Assembly: GCA_012518765.1 (NCBI GenBank)
Contig: JAAYRN010000258.1
Coordinates: forward strand, 1 to 15,979
Origin: Bacteroidales bacterium
Lineage (GTDB): Bacteria > Bacteroidota > Bacteroidia > Bacteroidales > WCHB1-69
Direction of reading: 5' to 3'
DNA: 15,979 nt
Of this stretch, positions 6,762 through 15,644 are shown in pieces; position 1 is the stretch's first letter, and every line of letters begins with the position of its first letter. Made by a program: the position numbers and the translations under genes. The notes beneath the pieces are model-generated. The model had not been told where the DNA came from. It saw only the letters and a list, made by a program, of their open reading frames with translations, and did not search any database.

Positions 6762-8660
6762 CTACAGATACTTCAAAATTGTATCTATAATATGTGAAAT
6801 ATTTATATTTGATTCATTATGAAGTTCTTCTATACTTCCTTGTTGAATGAATCGGTCGGGGATTCCCATTTTTTCAAGGGAACATGAATAGGCGTGTTGT
6901 GTTATGAAATCAGCAACGGCGCTTCCAAGTCCTCCTATGATTGTTCCATTTTCTATGGTAATAATATGCTTGTATCTGCTACAAATACTGTGTAATAATT
7001 CTTCGTCTAAGGGTTTTAAAAAACGCATGTCATAAGCCGATACTTTTTTGTTGTGTTTTTTTTCTATAGACTGAATTGCTTTTAATACATTATTCCCTAT
7101 ATGTCCGATTGAAAGAATGGCTGTGTTTTCGTCCCCTTGAGTTAGGACTGTTCCTTTCCCTATGGGCATGCTTGTAAAAGGTTTATTTTTCCAGCCATTT
7201 TTTGTTCCTTTCCCTCGCGGATAGCGAATAGCAAATGGCAAAGGTGTATGTACAGCTGTATACATCATGTTTCTTAATTCCATTTCATTTAAGGGCGATG
7301 CAATGATTAAATCCGGTATACAACGTAAATAAGCTAAATCGTATACTCCATGATGAGTAGGACCATCTTCTCCTACCAATCCGGCTCTATCGATACAGAA
7401 AATCACGTGTAGTTTTTGCAGTGCTACATCGTGTATAATTTGGTCGTAACTTCGTTGTAAAAAACTGGAATAAATGTTACAAAATGGAATATATCCGTTG
7501 GCAGCCATTCCTGCCGAAAAAGTAACTGCATGCTGTTCGGCTATTCCTACATCGAATGTTCTTCTAGGAATTTTTTTCATCATAATATCCAAAGAACATC
7601 CACTTGCCATTGCAGGGGTTACTCCAATAATTTTTTCATTTTTGTTGGCTAATTCACAAATGGTTTCTCCAAAAACTTTTTGATAGGTTTCTATCGTATC
7701 GGGACAAGAGGGTATGGATATAATTTCTCCTGTTTTTTTATCGAAAACTCCCGGTGCATGGTAAAGGGTTTGGTCTGTTTCGGCTTGTTTTAATCCTTTT
7801 CCTTTTACCGTCAAACAATGCAATAATTTTGCTCCTTTTATTTTCTTTATATCTTGTAAATAACGAACCATAGAAATTACATCGTGCCCATCGATGGGAC
7901 CAAAATACCTAAATCCTAAGGATTCAAATAAATTGCTACTTTTTAAAATGCTTCCTTTTATTGCATTTTGTATTTGCTGAACGGTGCTTCTTGCTCGGGT
8001 TCGATTTCTGTAAGATAATATATTCCAGATTTTGTTTTTAAATTGATTGTACGTATGAGAAGTGCTTAAACGGATTAAGTATTTGCTCAACGCTCCTACA
8101 TTTTCGTTGATTGCCATTCCATTATCGTTAAGTACTACCAATATATTTGCGTTGGTAGTACTTGCGTGATTTAATCCTTCAAAAGCCATTCCTCCTGTCA
8201 TGGCTCCGTCTCCGATTACTGCAATGTGATTTCTTTCTTTATTATTATCCAATTGGGAGGCAACTGCCATTCCTAAAACTGACGATATGGAAGTAGAGGC
8301 ATGTCCTACTCCAAAAGAATCATATTCGCTTTCGCTCATTTTTGGGAATCCACTAATTCCGTTGTATTTTCTATTATTTACAAAAGCCTCCCTACGTCCT
8401 GTTAGGATTTTATGAGCGTAGGCTTGATGACCTACGTCCCATACTAATTTATCATCGGGGGTATCGAATACATAGTGAATGGCTACCGTCAATTCTATAA
8501 CTCCCAAACTGGCTCCAAGGTGTCCAGGATTGGTAGATGTAATTTCAATAATATATTTTCTAAGTTCTTCACACAAAGGAATTAATTCTGTTTCCTTGAG
8601 TTTTTTTAAATCCGAAGGAGAATTAATTTTTGAAAGTAGTGTGTAGGAATCTGCCCCCAT
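6762..8660 (-). CDS. dxs: 1-deoxy-D-xylulose-5-phosphate synthase (DXS)
   Basis: Condenses pyruvate with glyceraldehyde 3-phosphate, with loss of CO2, using thiamine diphosphate. This is the first committed step of the MEP isoprenoid pathway and also feeds thiamine and pyridoxal synthesis. The 632 residues are the usual length and all landmarks are present: GHLGASLG with His47, WDVGHQAYAHKILTGR at about 74-89, the diphosphate/metal motif GDGAMTGG (150-157) with its partner N180 in LNDNGMAIN, FGPIDGHD at 253-260, AEQH with the catalytic-type Glu375, DRAGLVGEDGPTHHG at 424-438 with substrate-site Arg and His, and YPRGKG in the C-terminal part. The ATG at 8660 follows the tlpA-like stop after two bases, so it is the last gene of a tight ftcD-tlpA-dxs operon and is probably translationally coupled. 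A weak terminator follows. I see nothing abnormal in the protein. Confidence 0.96.
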   Translation of the reverse strand: MGADSYTLLSKINSPSDLKKLKETELIPLCEELRKYIIEITSTNPGHLGASLGVIELTVAIHYVFDTPDDKLVWDVGHQAYAHKILTGRREAFVNNRKYNGISGFPKMSESEYDSFGVGHASTSISSVLGMAVASQLDNNKERNHIAVIGDGAMTGGMAFEGLNHASTTNANILVVLNDNGMAINENVGALSKYLIRLSTSHTYNQFKNKIWNILSYRNRTRARSTVQQIQNAIKGSILKSSNLFESLGFRYFGPIDGHDVISMVRYLQDIKKIKGAKLLHCLTVKGKGLKQAETDQTLYHAPGVFDKKTGEIISIPSCPDTIETYQKVFGETICELANKNEKIIGVTPAMASGCSLDIMMKKIPRRTFDVGIAEQHAVTFSAGMAANGYIPFCNIYSSFLQRSYDQIIHDVALQKLHVIFCIDRAGLVGEDGPTHHGVYDLAYLRCIPDLIIASPLNEMELRNMMYTAVHTPLPFAIRYPRGKGTKNGWKNKPFTSMPIGKGTVLTQGDENTAILSIGHIGNNVLKAIQSIEKKHNKKVSAYDMRFLKPLDEELLHSICSRYKHIITIENGTIIGGLGSAVADFITQHAYSCSLEKMGIPDRFIQQGSIEELHNESNINISHIIDTILKYL

Positions 8661-8662
8661 TT

Positions 8663-9787
8663 TTATTTTTCGTTTTCAAATAGTTCTTTTATTTTATTTT
8701 CCAATGCCGATCCACGTAAATCTTTAGCTACAATACGTCCTTCTCTGTCAATAACTACAATAGAAGGAATGCTTTGCACTCCGTAATCTCGTGCCGCCTC
8801 ACACTGCCAGCGTTTTAAATCGCTTACATGTGTCCAAGATAAATTGTCGGCTATGATAGCTCCTTTCCAACTTTCTTTGTTTTGGTCTAAGGAAACTCCA
8901 AATATTTCCAATCCTTTGTCGCGGTATGTTTCGTATAATTTCACCATATTTGGACTTTCTTTTCGACAGGGTCCGCACCAAGATGCCCAAAAATCAATAA
9001 CGACATATTTCCCTCTAAAAGAGGATAGTTTTATATTATTTCCGTTTGTATCGGGCATTTCAATTTCGGGAGCTATAGAGCCTATTGCTAACTTTTTAGA
9101 TGCGGTTATTTCGTTATACTTTGCTTTGATAAGAAAATTATCTGGATAAATTTTTATCAACTCAGACATTACCGTATCGTGAATTGAAAAATAGGTATCA
9201 GAAGGCAAACTTTCTAATAAAAAAGCGGTGGCATAATTAGATATATTTTTCAAGCATAATTCTTGCAACGACAAAATCCATTCTTGATCTAATTGCCTTA
9301 ATTGCGTATATATATCTTGACTTGATGTTTCTTGATATATTTTTTCCAAGCTGTCTTTTTTATAAATGGCTGCTATTCTGTTTGAAAAATATTGTTTTAA
9401 AAGTTCATTTTCTTTCGAACCTTGTGTTTTCAACAATACTCCTTTTTCTACATCTATACCTAATCCCATCGAAGCATTGGGAGCTATGATTATCAAAGCT
9501 GCTTTTCCTTCGCGTGCAGGTGCTATTGTATAAAATCCTATGTCTGTGGGATTAAAATAAATTTCAAATTTTCCATTTTTATCAATTCCCGCCTTCTCAA
9601 TAGGAGTTCTATTTCTATCCAAAGCATCGTATAAAACCATAGTGTCTGCTGTAGCATGAGAAATTACCATTCCTTTTATGGTAGGTTTCTTTTTTTGTGC
9701 CAATAAATTTCCTTGTGATAAACCAAAAAAGGCAACCCATAAAAAGATACTTACAATTAGTCTACTGTATATTGCGTTGTGTTGCAT
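8663..9787 (-). CDS. Exported TlpA/ResA-like thiol-disulfide oxidoreductase with DUF4369-like N-terminal domain
   Basis: A 374-residue periplasmic redox protein. An N-terminal signal sequence (hydrophobic core LIVSIFLWVAFFGLS at about 10-24, probable cleavage near LLAQ, residue 31) is followed by a beta-rich domain at about 36-120, resembling the DUF4369 domain common in Bacteroidota TlpA homologues. A helical linker (about 120-230) leads to a C-terminal thioredoxin/AhpC-TSA-type domain (about 235-370). The active site is WASWCGPCRKESP with C271 and C274, preceded by the FRGKYVVIDFWA strand; cis-Pro is P341 in the IPS motif and a VVIDREGRIV hairpin follows. Proteins of this type reduce or isomerise disulfides in exported proteins or assist cytochrome c maturation; the partner here is unknown. 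It lies 5 bases after ftcD and 2 bases before dxs, so it is the middle gene of an operon whose other two members are cytoplasmic enzymes. Confidence 0.88.
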   Translation of the reverse strand: MQHNAIYSRLIVSIFLWVAFFGLSQGNLLAQKKKPTIKGMVISHATADTMVLYDALDRNRTPIEKAGIDKNGKFEIYFNPTDIGFYTIAPAREGKAALIIIAPNASMGLGIDVEKGVLLKTQGSKENELLKQYFSNRIAAIYKKDSLEKIYQETSSQDIYTQLRQLDQEWILSLQELCLKNISNYATAFLLESLPSDTYFSIHDTVMSELIKIYPDNFLIKAKYNEITASKKLAIGSIAPEIEMPDTNGNNIKLSSFRGKYVVIDFWASWCGPCRKESPNMVKLYETYRDKGLEIFGVSLDQNKESWKGAIIADNLSWTHVSDLKRWQCEAARDYGVQSIPSIVVIDREGRIVAKDLRGSALENKIKELFENEK

Positions 9788-9792
9788 GATTT

Positions 9793-11487
9793 TTATAATT
9801 TATTCAATACGATATCTAATATTTTTTGCTCATTTTTAACCGCTTCTTGATATATTTCTTCTGCCTTTTTCATAATATCGTTTATAAACTCCTTATCATC
9901 TAAGGAAGAAGCATTGATTTTTACATTCAAATAAGCTCCCATAATTGCTGTGCGTACACACAAAGCTCCTACTCCTGCGTCTGAAACCGAGTTTGGATTT
10001 CCTTTTTCTGCCATGGCGTGGCATACTTCAAAGGCTTCAAAGGCTTTATTCATTATCTTATAGGGTATTTCTATCGCATATTTAGTTGCTTCTTGTATGA
10101 CTTGTGTACGTATTTTTTTCTCTTCTTCGGTTGTTTTAGGCATTCCGAAAGCACTTATGATTCTGTTGTATGCACGCGTATCTTCATCGACCAAAAACAA
10201 GAGTTCGTTTTTGATTGTTTCTCCTTTTTCTGCCCAGTCGGAAAAGAACTTCCATTGTTCGTCCCATCCTGGCTTATGAGCCGATAAATTGGCAACCATC
10301 GTTCCTAATGCAACTCCCAATGCTCCTAAATAAGCTGAAACAGAACCTCCTCCGGGAGTTGGGCTTTCGCTGGCTGTTTTATTAGCAAAACCTGTACAAG
10401 ATAAATCTACTAATTTTAATTCTTTTTGTTCAGATTCTAATAAGTATTCTATTATCTTTTCTTCGGGATTAAATGGTTTTAAATCGTCTAATCCCATGGA
10501 TTTAATAGCTATTTTAATAATTTCTTCTTCCGAAATACCAACGGAACGCTGTTGTTTTTCTAAGTAATGTTTTCCTGCATCAATTAGTACTTTTTTAGGA
10601 ACTAATCCTACTATTTCACAACCTGTTATACGAACTCCTCTCAATTGAGCACATCGGCTTATTTCGTCAAAAGCAACGTGTAAAGGTGTTTCCGAAATAT
10701 TGGTTATGTTCATAGAAACTTGTGCTATTCCATACTCCTCAATATACCAACCTATGGCTTTTGTTCCTTTTAATGTTCCCGGAGTCATAATGGGTTCGCC
10801 ATTTTCATCTCTTTTTATTTTTCCTGTAATTGGATTTCCTTCTCGTTGAGCTCTTCCTTTTTCTCTAACATCAAAGGCAATGGCATTGGCTCGGCGTGTG
10901 GAAGTTGTATTCAAATTATAATTGACTGCTATTAAAAAATCTCTTGCTCCTATTACTGTTGCACCCGAACGTGCTACACTTTCATTAAATACAGTTGGAC
11001 CAAAACAAGGAGTCCATTTTTTATCAGAAAGTTTTTCTTGTAATCCTTCGTATTCTCCTTGTCGACAATTAGCTAAATTACGTCTTTTTTCTTCAAAAGC
11101 AGCGTGTTCGTAACAATAAACTGGGATATTTAATTCTTTTCCTACTCGTTCGGCAAGTTTATGTGCATATACCACTGTTTCTTCCATTGTAATATTAGAT
11201 ACAGGTACTAACGGACAAACATCCGTAGCTCCAAATCGAGGATGATCTCCCTTATGTTTTCGCATATCTATTAATGATTGTGCTTTTTTAATGGCTTGAA
11301 AAGCGGCTTCGCATACCTCCTCAGGAGTTCCCACAAAAGTTACTACTGTTCGATTCGTAGACGCTCCTGGGTCAACATCTAATAATTTTACACCTTCTAT
11401 TTTTTCAATTTCGTCCGTAATTTGTTGAATGATATTCATGTCGCGTCCCTCACTAAAATTTGGAACACATTCGATTATTTTTTTCAT
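9793..11487 (-). CDS. ftcD: Bifunctional glutamate formimidoyltransferase / formimidoyltetrahydrofolate cyclodeaminase
   Basis: Transfers the formimino group of N-formimino-glutamate (from histidine breakdown) to tetrahydrofolate, then releases ammonia to give 5,10-methenyl-THF, channelling one-carbon units into the folate pool. The 564 residues are a natural two-domain fusion like the mammalian enzyme (about 541). The transferase part (about 1-330) starts with IIECVPNFSEGRD and has GDHPRFGATD with His82 at the position of the known catalytic His. The cyclodeaminase part (about 360-564) has SESPTPGGGSVSA at 373-385, an acidic DEDTRAYN segment near 434-441 and SDAGVGA near 502-508. The ATG at 11487 is the natural start, as the conserved IIECVPNFSEG begins at residue 4. 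It is first in the ftcD-tlpA-dxs operon. No other hut genes (histidine ammonia-lyase, urocanase, imidazolonepropionase) are in the window, so here the gene is separate from any histidine-utilisation cluster. Confidence 0.94.
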   Translation of the reverse strand: MKKIIECVPNFSEGRDMNIIQQITDEIEKIEGVKLLDVDPGASTNRTVVTFVGTPEEVCEAAFQAIKKAQSLIDMRKHKGDHPRFGATDVCPLVPVSNITMEETVVYAHKLAERVGKELNIPVYCYEHAAFEEKRRNLANCRQGEYEGLQEKLSDKKWTPCFGPTVFNESVARSGATVIGARDFLIAVNYNLNTTSTRRANAIAFDVREKGRAQREGNPITGKIKRDENGEPIMTPGTLKGTKAIGWYIEEYGIAQVSMNITNISETPLHVAFDEISRCAQLRGVRITGCEIVGLVPKKVLIDAGKHYLEKQQRSVGISEEEIIKIAIKSMGLDDLKPFNPEEKIIEYLLESEQKELKLVDLSCTGFANKTASESPTPGGGSVSAYLGALGVALGTMVANLSAHKPGWDEQWKFFSDWAEKGETIKNELLFLVDEDTRAYNRIISAFGMPKTTEEEKKIRTQVIQEATKYAIEIPYKIMNKAFEAFEVCHAMAEKGNPNSVSDAGVGALCVRTAIMGAYLNVKINASSLDDKEFINDIMKKAEEIYQEAVKNEQKILDIVLNKL

Positions 11488-11553
11488 TATTTTGTAATTT
11501 ATTTTAGTTTAAGTGTTATTTGCAAATTTTGATTTTTCATAAAGAACTAACTA

Positions 11554-11572
11554 CAAAAGTATAATATTTTTG
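11554..11572 (-). promoter_or_regulatory. Predicted ftcD promoter: second symmetric double -7 element
   Basis: The 19 bases CAAAAGTATAATATTTTTG repeat the layout found at 2906-2924. The left half read on the - strand (11561-11554) is TACTTTTG, a match to TAnnTTTG directed at ftcD with a leader of about 60 bases. The right half (11565-11572, + strand) is TATTTTTG directed at dnaE about 170 bases away. Clear -33 elements are not seen, so promoter function is inferred from the -7 boxes and position. The 255-base region 11488-11742 is otherwise AT-rich and divergent. Confidence 0.45.
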
Positions 11573-11667
11573 TTTTGATTTTAAGCATATTCATACTCTC
11601 ACTATAAATAAACATTAATTTTTCCGAAAAGTTTTCAACAAAGCCAAATTATAAGTATATAAAAGTG

Positions 11668-11675
11668 TATTTTTG
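11668..11675 (+). promoter_or_regulatory. Predicted -7 element of a dnaE promoter
   Basis: TATTTTTG matches the Bacteroidota -7 consensus TAnnTTTG and lies 67 bases before the dnaE ATG. The start point would be near 11681, giving a leader of about 60 bases that begins with the hairpin at 11687-11709. No convincing -33 TTTG lies 18-21 bases upstream. Confidence 0.4.
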
Positions 11676-11686
11676 AAATCCGAATT

Positions 11687-11709
11687 TAGTACGGCTAAAT
11701 GTCGTACTA
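11687..11709 (+). promoter_or_regulatory. Perfect 7-bp inverted repeat in the dnaE leader
   Basis: TAGTACG at 11687-11693 and CGTACTA at 11703-11709 enclose a 9-base loop. It lies between the predicted -7 box and the ATG, and the half-sites have more G and C than the surrounding sequence. It could be a repressor operator just downstream of the start point or an RNA hairpin at the 5' end of the dnaE mRNA. No U-run follows, so it is not an intrinsic terminator. The function is unknown. Confidence 0.4.
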
Positions 11710-11742
11710 CATAGCAATATTTGAAATTAAAAAAAGTATTTT

Positions 11743-14700
11743 ATGTCTAAATTTACGCATTTACATGTTCACTCTTCCTATTCTATTTTGGATGGGATGT
11801 CTGCTATTCCAGAATTAATAGAAAAAAGCATTGCCTCGGGTATGTACGCTCTTGCCTTAACAGACCATGGGGTTATGTTTGGCATTAAAGAATTTTTCGA
11901 TTATGCTTCAAAAAAAAATAAACCTATTTTACAAAAAATCAATGATTTAGAAAAAGAAATTGAACAAATAAAAACAGAAAAAGAGCAAACAGAAAAAATT
12001 TCCGAACTCGAAAATTCAATTCTCGAGCAAAAGCAAAAACTATTCAAACCCATTCTTGGTTGCGAAGCCTATGTTGCACGTAAAACCGATACCAATCCAA
12101 GCGGTAGCCGTTTGGTAAAAGAAGGTAGAGAAAATACAAATGGCGACCACCTAATTTTATTAGCAAAAAACAAAACAGGTTATCATAACCTTTGTAAATT
12201 AGTATCTTTGGCATGGATAGAAGGAGAGTATATGCGTCCACGTATCGACAAAGAAATACTTGAAAAATACAAAGAAGGGTTGATTGTTTCTTCTGCTTGT
12301 TTGGCTGGCGAAATTCCCAGAAGAATTCAAGCCGAAAAATACGAAGAAGCCAAAGATGCAATCATGTGGTTTAAAAATGTTTTTGGCGAAGATTTTTATT
12401 TAGAATTACAACGCCATCCTACCGATAAAAAAGATGCTGACACATCGGTTTATCCCGTACAAGAAAAACAAAACCAAGTTTTGATAAAACTTTCTAAAGA
12501 AACCAACACCAAACTTATAGCTACCAACGATGTTCACTTTGTCGAAGAAGAACACGCCGAAGCCCACGATCATTTGATTTGCCTAAGTATGGGAAAAAAA
12601 ATGGAAGATACTGACCGCTTACGTTACACCAAACAAGAGTGGTTAAAATCTCCCGAAGAAATGTATCAATTATTTTCCGATATTCCTGAAGCTCTATATA
12701 ATACACAGGAAATTGTTGATAAAGTTGAGTTCTACGATATCAATCACGATGTGATAATGCCAAAATTTGATATTCCAAAAGAGTTTGGAAGTATAGAAGA
12801 TTATCGTAAAAAATTTACACCCGATGACCTAATAGCAGAATTTGAATCCGAAACCTTGACCAAGGATCGTATTGAAAAGTTAGGTGGTTTTGATAAGGTA
12901 TACGAAATTAAATTTGAAACCGATTACCTCAAGGCGCTTACAATGGAAGGAGCCAAATTGAGATACGGAGAAAATTTAAATCAAGAAATCATCGAGCGTA
13001 TCGATTTTGAATTAAATGTTGTTAAATCCATGGGATACCCTGGCTATTTTTTAATTGTACAAGATTTAATACAAGCAGCTCGAGATATGGGTGTTACCGT
13101 TGGACCTGGACGAGGTTCTGCCGCAGGTTCAGTGGTAGCTTATTGTTTAAAAATCACCAACATAGACCCTATGCGTTATGATTTACTGTTTGAGCGATTT
13201 TTAAATCCGGATAGAATCTCTTTACCAGATATTGACATTGATTTTGACGATGAAGGAAGGAAAAAAGTATTAGACTGGGTAGTCAATAAATACGGAGAAG
13301 ACAAAGTAGCAAGTATCATCACTTACGGAACCATGGCTACCAAATCCAGTATAAAAGATGTAGCTCGCGTTCAAAATGTTCCACTTGATATTGCAAATAA
13401 ATTAGTGAAATTTATCCCCAACAGTTTTCCCGAAGACCCTAAAACAGGTGAAACTCCAAAAGTTAACCTCAAAAATTGCCTAAAATTAGTCCCCGAACTC
13501 AAAGAAGCATTAAATTCAAAAGACAAAACCATATCCAATACCTTAAAATATGCTACCATGCTTGAGGGGACAGTCAGACAAACCGGAGTGCATGCCTGTG
13601 GAATCATTATAGGTGCTGACGATTTGAAAAATTTTATCCCATTAAGCACAGCTAAGGATAAAGATACAAACAACAAAATCTTAGTAACACAATACGAAGG
13701 TTCTGTTATCGAAGATGTTGGATTAATTAAAATGGATTTGTTAGCATTAAAAACCCTATCTATCATTAACGAAGCCCTTGTAAACATCAAAAAATCAAAA
13801 AAAATAAATATTGATATTGATGCCATTCCCATTGATGATACAAAAACATACGCCCTCTATAGCGAAGGAGCTACCATAGGAACTTTTCAATTTGAATCCT
13901 CAGGCATGCAAAAATATTTAAGAGACTTAAAACCTACCGTCTTTGAAGATTTGATAGCAATGAACGCCCTGTACAGACCTGGTCCTATGCAATATATACC
14001 TCAATTTATTCGCCGTAAACAAGGAAAAGAAAAAATTGAATACATATTTCCCGAAATGGAATCTCGGCTAAAAGACACGTATGGAATTACTGTTTATCAA
14101 GAACAAGTGATGCTTTTGAGTAGAGATTTAGCAGGTTTTACACGCGGAGAATCAGACGAACTTCGCAAAGCTATGGGGAAAAAATTAAGGGAGCAGATGG
14201 CATCATTAAAAATTAAATTTATAGATGGAGCTACTGCCAAAGGATTTGGTCCCAAAGAAAAAATTGAAAAAATATGGAGTGATTGGACTGAATTTGCCAA
14301 TTATGCCTTTAACAAATCACATGCAACTTGTTATTCTTGGGTAGCCTATCAAACAGCCTATTTAAAAGCCCATTATCCCGCTGAATATTTAGCTGCTTGC
14401 TTGACCCACAACATCAATAACATTACTGAAATCTCACTATTGATTGACGAATGTCAGCGTATAGGCTCACCTGTATTGGGTCCCGACATTAATGAGTCCG
14501 ACCTACATTTTACCGTAAATCCAAAAGGCGAAATCCGATTTGGATTGGCAGCCCTAAAAGGAGTTGGCGAAGCAGCATCTACAGCAATCATCAACGAACG
14601 AAACGAAAATGGTCATTTTGTCTCCATCATTGATTTTATACAGCGAATCAATTTACGCGTTTGCAATAAAAAATGCTTAGAAGCCCTTGTCATGGCTGGA

Positions 14701-15570
14701 GTTTTTGATTCGTTTGAAAATATACACAGAGCCCAATTTTTCGACGAAACAGATAATATACTGTTTATTGAAAGGTTAATAAGCTATGGGTCTGTATATC
14801 AGTCCAAATTAAATTCATCTCAAACTTCATTGTTTGAAGTAGATACTTTTTCAGACGAAGAAGAAGGAATTGAATTTCCCTCTTGCGACCCATGGAATGA
14901 CTTAGAAAAACTACATTACGAAAAAGAAATTTGTGGCTTCTATATATCTGGACATCCTTTGGATAAATATAAATTAGAAATTGACAACTTTTGTACCCAT
15001 AGTATTGCGTCTCTTAATCAAGAAGGTATGCTGAAAAAATTAGGACAAACTCAACAAAGTGCCTTTGTAGCAGGAATAATTACCGACACCTTTTCGGGAG
15101 ATACAAAGCAAGGGAAAAAATACGGAAGAATGACTGTTGAGGATTATGACGGGAAAATAACATTATCTGTTTTTGGAGCAACTTACTTAAAACTTCGACA
15201 CTTTTTTGAGAAAGGAGAATTTGTTTTTATTAATCTAAAAAGCCATATACGTTACGGGCAAAGAAGTGGAGTATTCGATGAAGATTATGACTATAGAGTC
15301 AGTGATATACAACTGTTAGAAAGTGTTTTAGATGATAGTGCTAAAAATGTAAATGTCCAACTCAACCTTACAGAAATTGATGAAAAACTAATAGAATATT
15401 TGTTGAACAACATAAAAGAAAATAAAGGAAAAACTCCCATTGACTTCAAGGTTTTTGATTTAAAAAACAACTTAAATGTTCAGTTTTCATGCCCACACAA
15501 GGTAGATGTTGCTAATTTTTGTAACAGTGTGAAAAAATCTCCCTACATAGAAATAAAACTTTTTAGGTAA
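11743..15570 (+). CDS. dnaE: DNA polymerase III subunit alpha
   Basis: The catalytic subunit of the replicative polymerase. The 1275 residues show in order: a PHP domain (FTHLHVHSSYSILDG at 4-18, TDHG at 40-43, GCEAYVA at 106-112, ATNDVHF at 260-266) with its His/Asp metal ligands apparently intact; the palm with GPGRGSAAGS at 454-463 and LPDIDIDFD at 494-502, holding the catalytic Asp pair (D496/D498 by alignment to E. coli PDFDVDF), and the third Asp at D665 in IKMDLLAL; the finger region (YRPGPMQYIP at 744-753, YQEQVM at 785-790, FNKSHA at 856-861); a helix-hairpin-helix section (LKGVGEAA at 938-945); an internal clamp-binding motif QTSLF at 1027-1031; and an OB fold at about 1107-1190. 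A charged coiled-coil-like insert (about 57-101) splits the PHP domain. The gene stands alone on its strand, divergent from ftcD. Confidence 0.96.
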   Translation: MSKFTHLHVHSSYSILDGMSAIPELIEKSIASGMYALALTDHGVMFGIKEFFDYASKKNKPILQKINDLEKEIEQIKTEKEQTEKISELENSILEQKQKLFKPILGCEAYVARKTDTNPSGSRLVKEGRENTNGDHLILLAKNKTGYHNLCKLVSLAWIEGEYMRPRIDKEILEKYKEGLIVSSACLAGEIPRRIQAEKYEEAKDAIMWFKNVFGEDFYLELQRHPTDKKDADTSVYPVQEKQNQVLIKLSKETNTKLIATNDVHFVEEEHAEAHDHLICLSMGKKMEDTDRLRYTKQEWLKSPEEMYQLFSDIPEALYNTQEIVDKVEFYDINHDVIMPKFDIPKEFGSIEDYRKKFTPDDLIAEFESETLTKDRIEKLGGFDKVYEIKFETDYLKALTMEGAKLRYGENLNQEIIERIDFELNVVKSMGYPGYFLIVQDLIQAARDMGVTVGPGRGSAAGSVVAYCLKITNIDPMRYDLLFERFLNPDRISLPDIDIDFDDEGRKKVLDWVVNKYGEDKVASIITYGTMATKSSIKDVARVQNVPLDIANKLVKFIPNSFPEDPKTGETPKVNLKNCLKLVPELKEALNSKDKTISNTLKYATMLEGTVRQTGVHACGIIIGADDLKNFIPLSTAKDKDTNNKILVTQYEGSVIEDVGLIKMDLLALKTLSIINEALVNIKKSKKINIDIDAIPIDDTKTYALYSEGATIGTFQFESSGMQKYLRDLKPTVFEDLIAMNALYRPGPMQYIPQFIRRKQGKEKIEYIFPEMESRLKDTYGITVYQEQVMLLSRDLAGFTRGESDELRKAMGKKLREQMASLKIKFIDGATAKGFGPKEKIEKIWSDWTEFANYAFNKSHATCYSWVAYQTAYLKAHYPAEYLAACLTHNINNITEISLLIDECQRIGSPVLGPDINESDLHFTVNPKGEIRFGLAALKGVGEAASTAIINERNENGHFVSIIDFIQRINLRVCNKKCLEALVMAGVFDSFENIHRAQFFDETDNILFIERLISYGSVYQSKLNSSQTSLFEVDTFSDEEEGIEFPSCDPWNDLEKLHYEKEICGFYISGHPLDKYKLEIDNFCTHSIASLNQEGMLKKLGQTQQSAFVAGIITDTFSGDTKQGKKYGRMTVEDYDGKITLSVFGATYLKLRHFFEKGEFVFINLKSHIRYGQRSGVFDEDYDYRVSDIQLLESVLDDSAKNVNVQLNLTEIDEKLIEYLLNNIKENKGKTPIDFKVFDLKNNLNVQFSCPHKVDVANFCNSVKKSPYIEIKLFR

Positions 15571-15598
15571 AAATCACCTTTCTTAATAAAACATTATG

Positions 15599-15606
15599 TA
15601 TTTTTG
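15599..15606 (+). promoter_or_regulatory. Predicted -7 element for the gene starting at 15645
   Basis: TATTTTTG followed by CA is a full match to TAnnTTTG, in the 74-base gap after dnaE. The start point would fall near 15611, giving a leader of about 33 bases before the ATG at 15645. No good -33 TTTG is seen. No convincing dnaE terminator is present in the gap: only a 4-bp AGGT/ACCT stem occurs, right at the stop codon. Confidence 0.4.
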
Positions 15607-15644
15607 CAGAATATTCAGTTAAAAACTTTAATTTAAATATTCTC

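Noticed and set aside
10018..10287. Open frames antisense to ftcD, including a Phe/Tyr/Cys-rich 89-codon one
   Set aside because: They lie wholly within the conserved cyclodeaminase domain and have the skewed composition typical of antisense reading.
12044..12361. 105-codon open frame antisense to the dnaE PHP domain
   Set aside because: Leu/Phe-rich antisense shadow inside a conserved domain, with no start context or neighbour to support it.
13371..13832. 153-codon open frame antisense to dnaE
   Set aside because: dnaE in this region has strong conserved motifs; the antisense frame is a shadow of its codon usage.
15561..15585. Intrinsic terminator at the end of dnaE
   Set aside because: Only a 4-bp AGGT/ACCT stem with no proper U-run; too weak to call.
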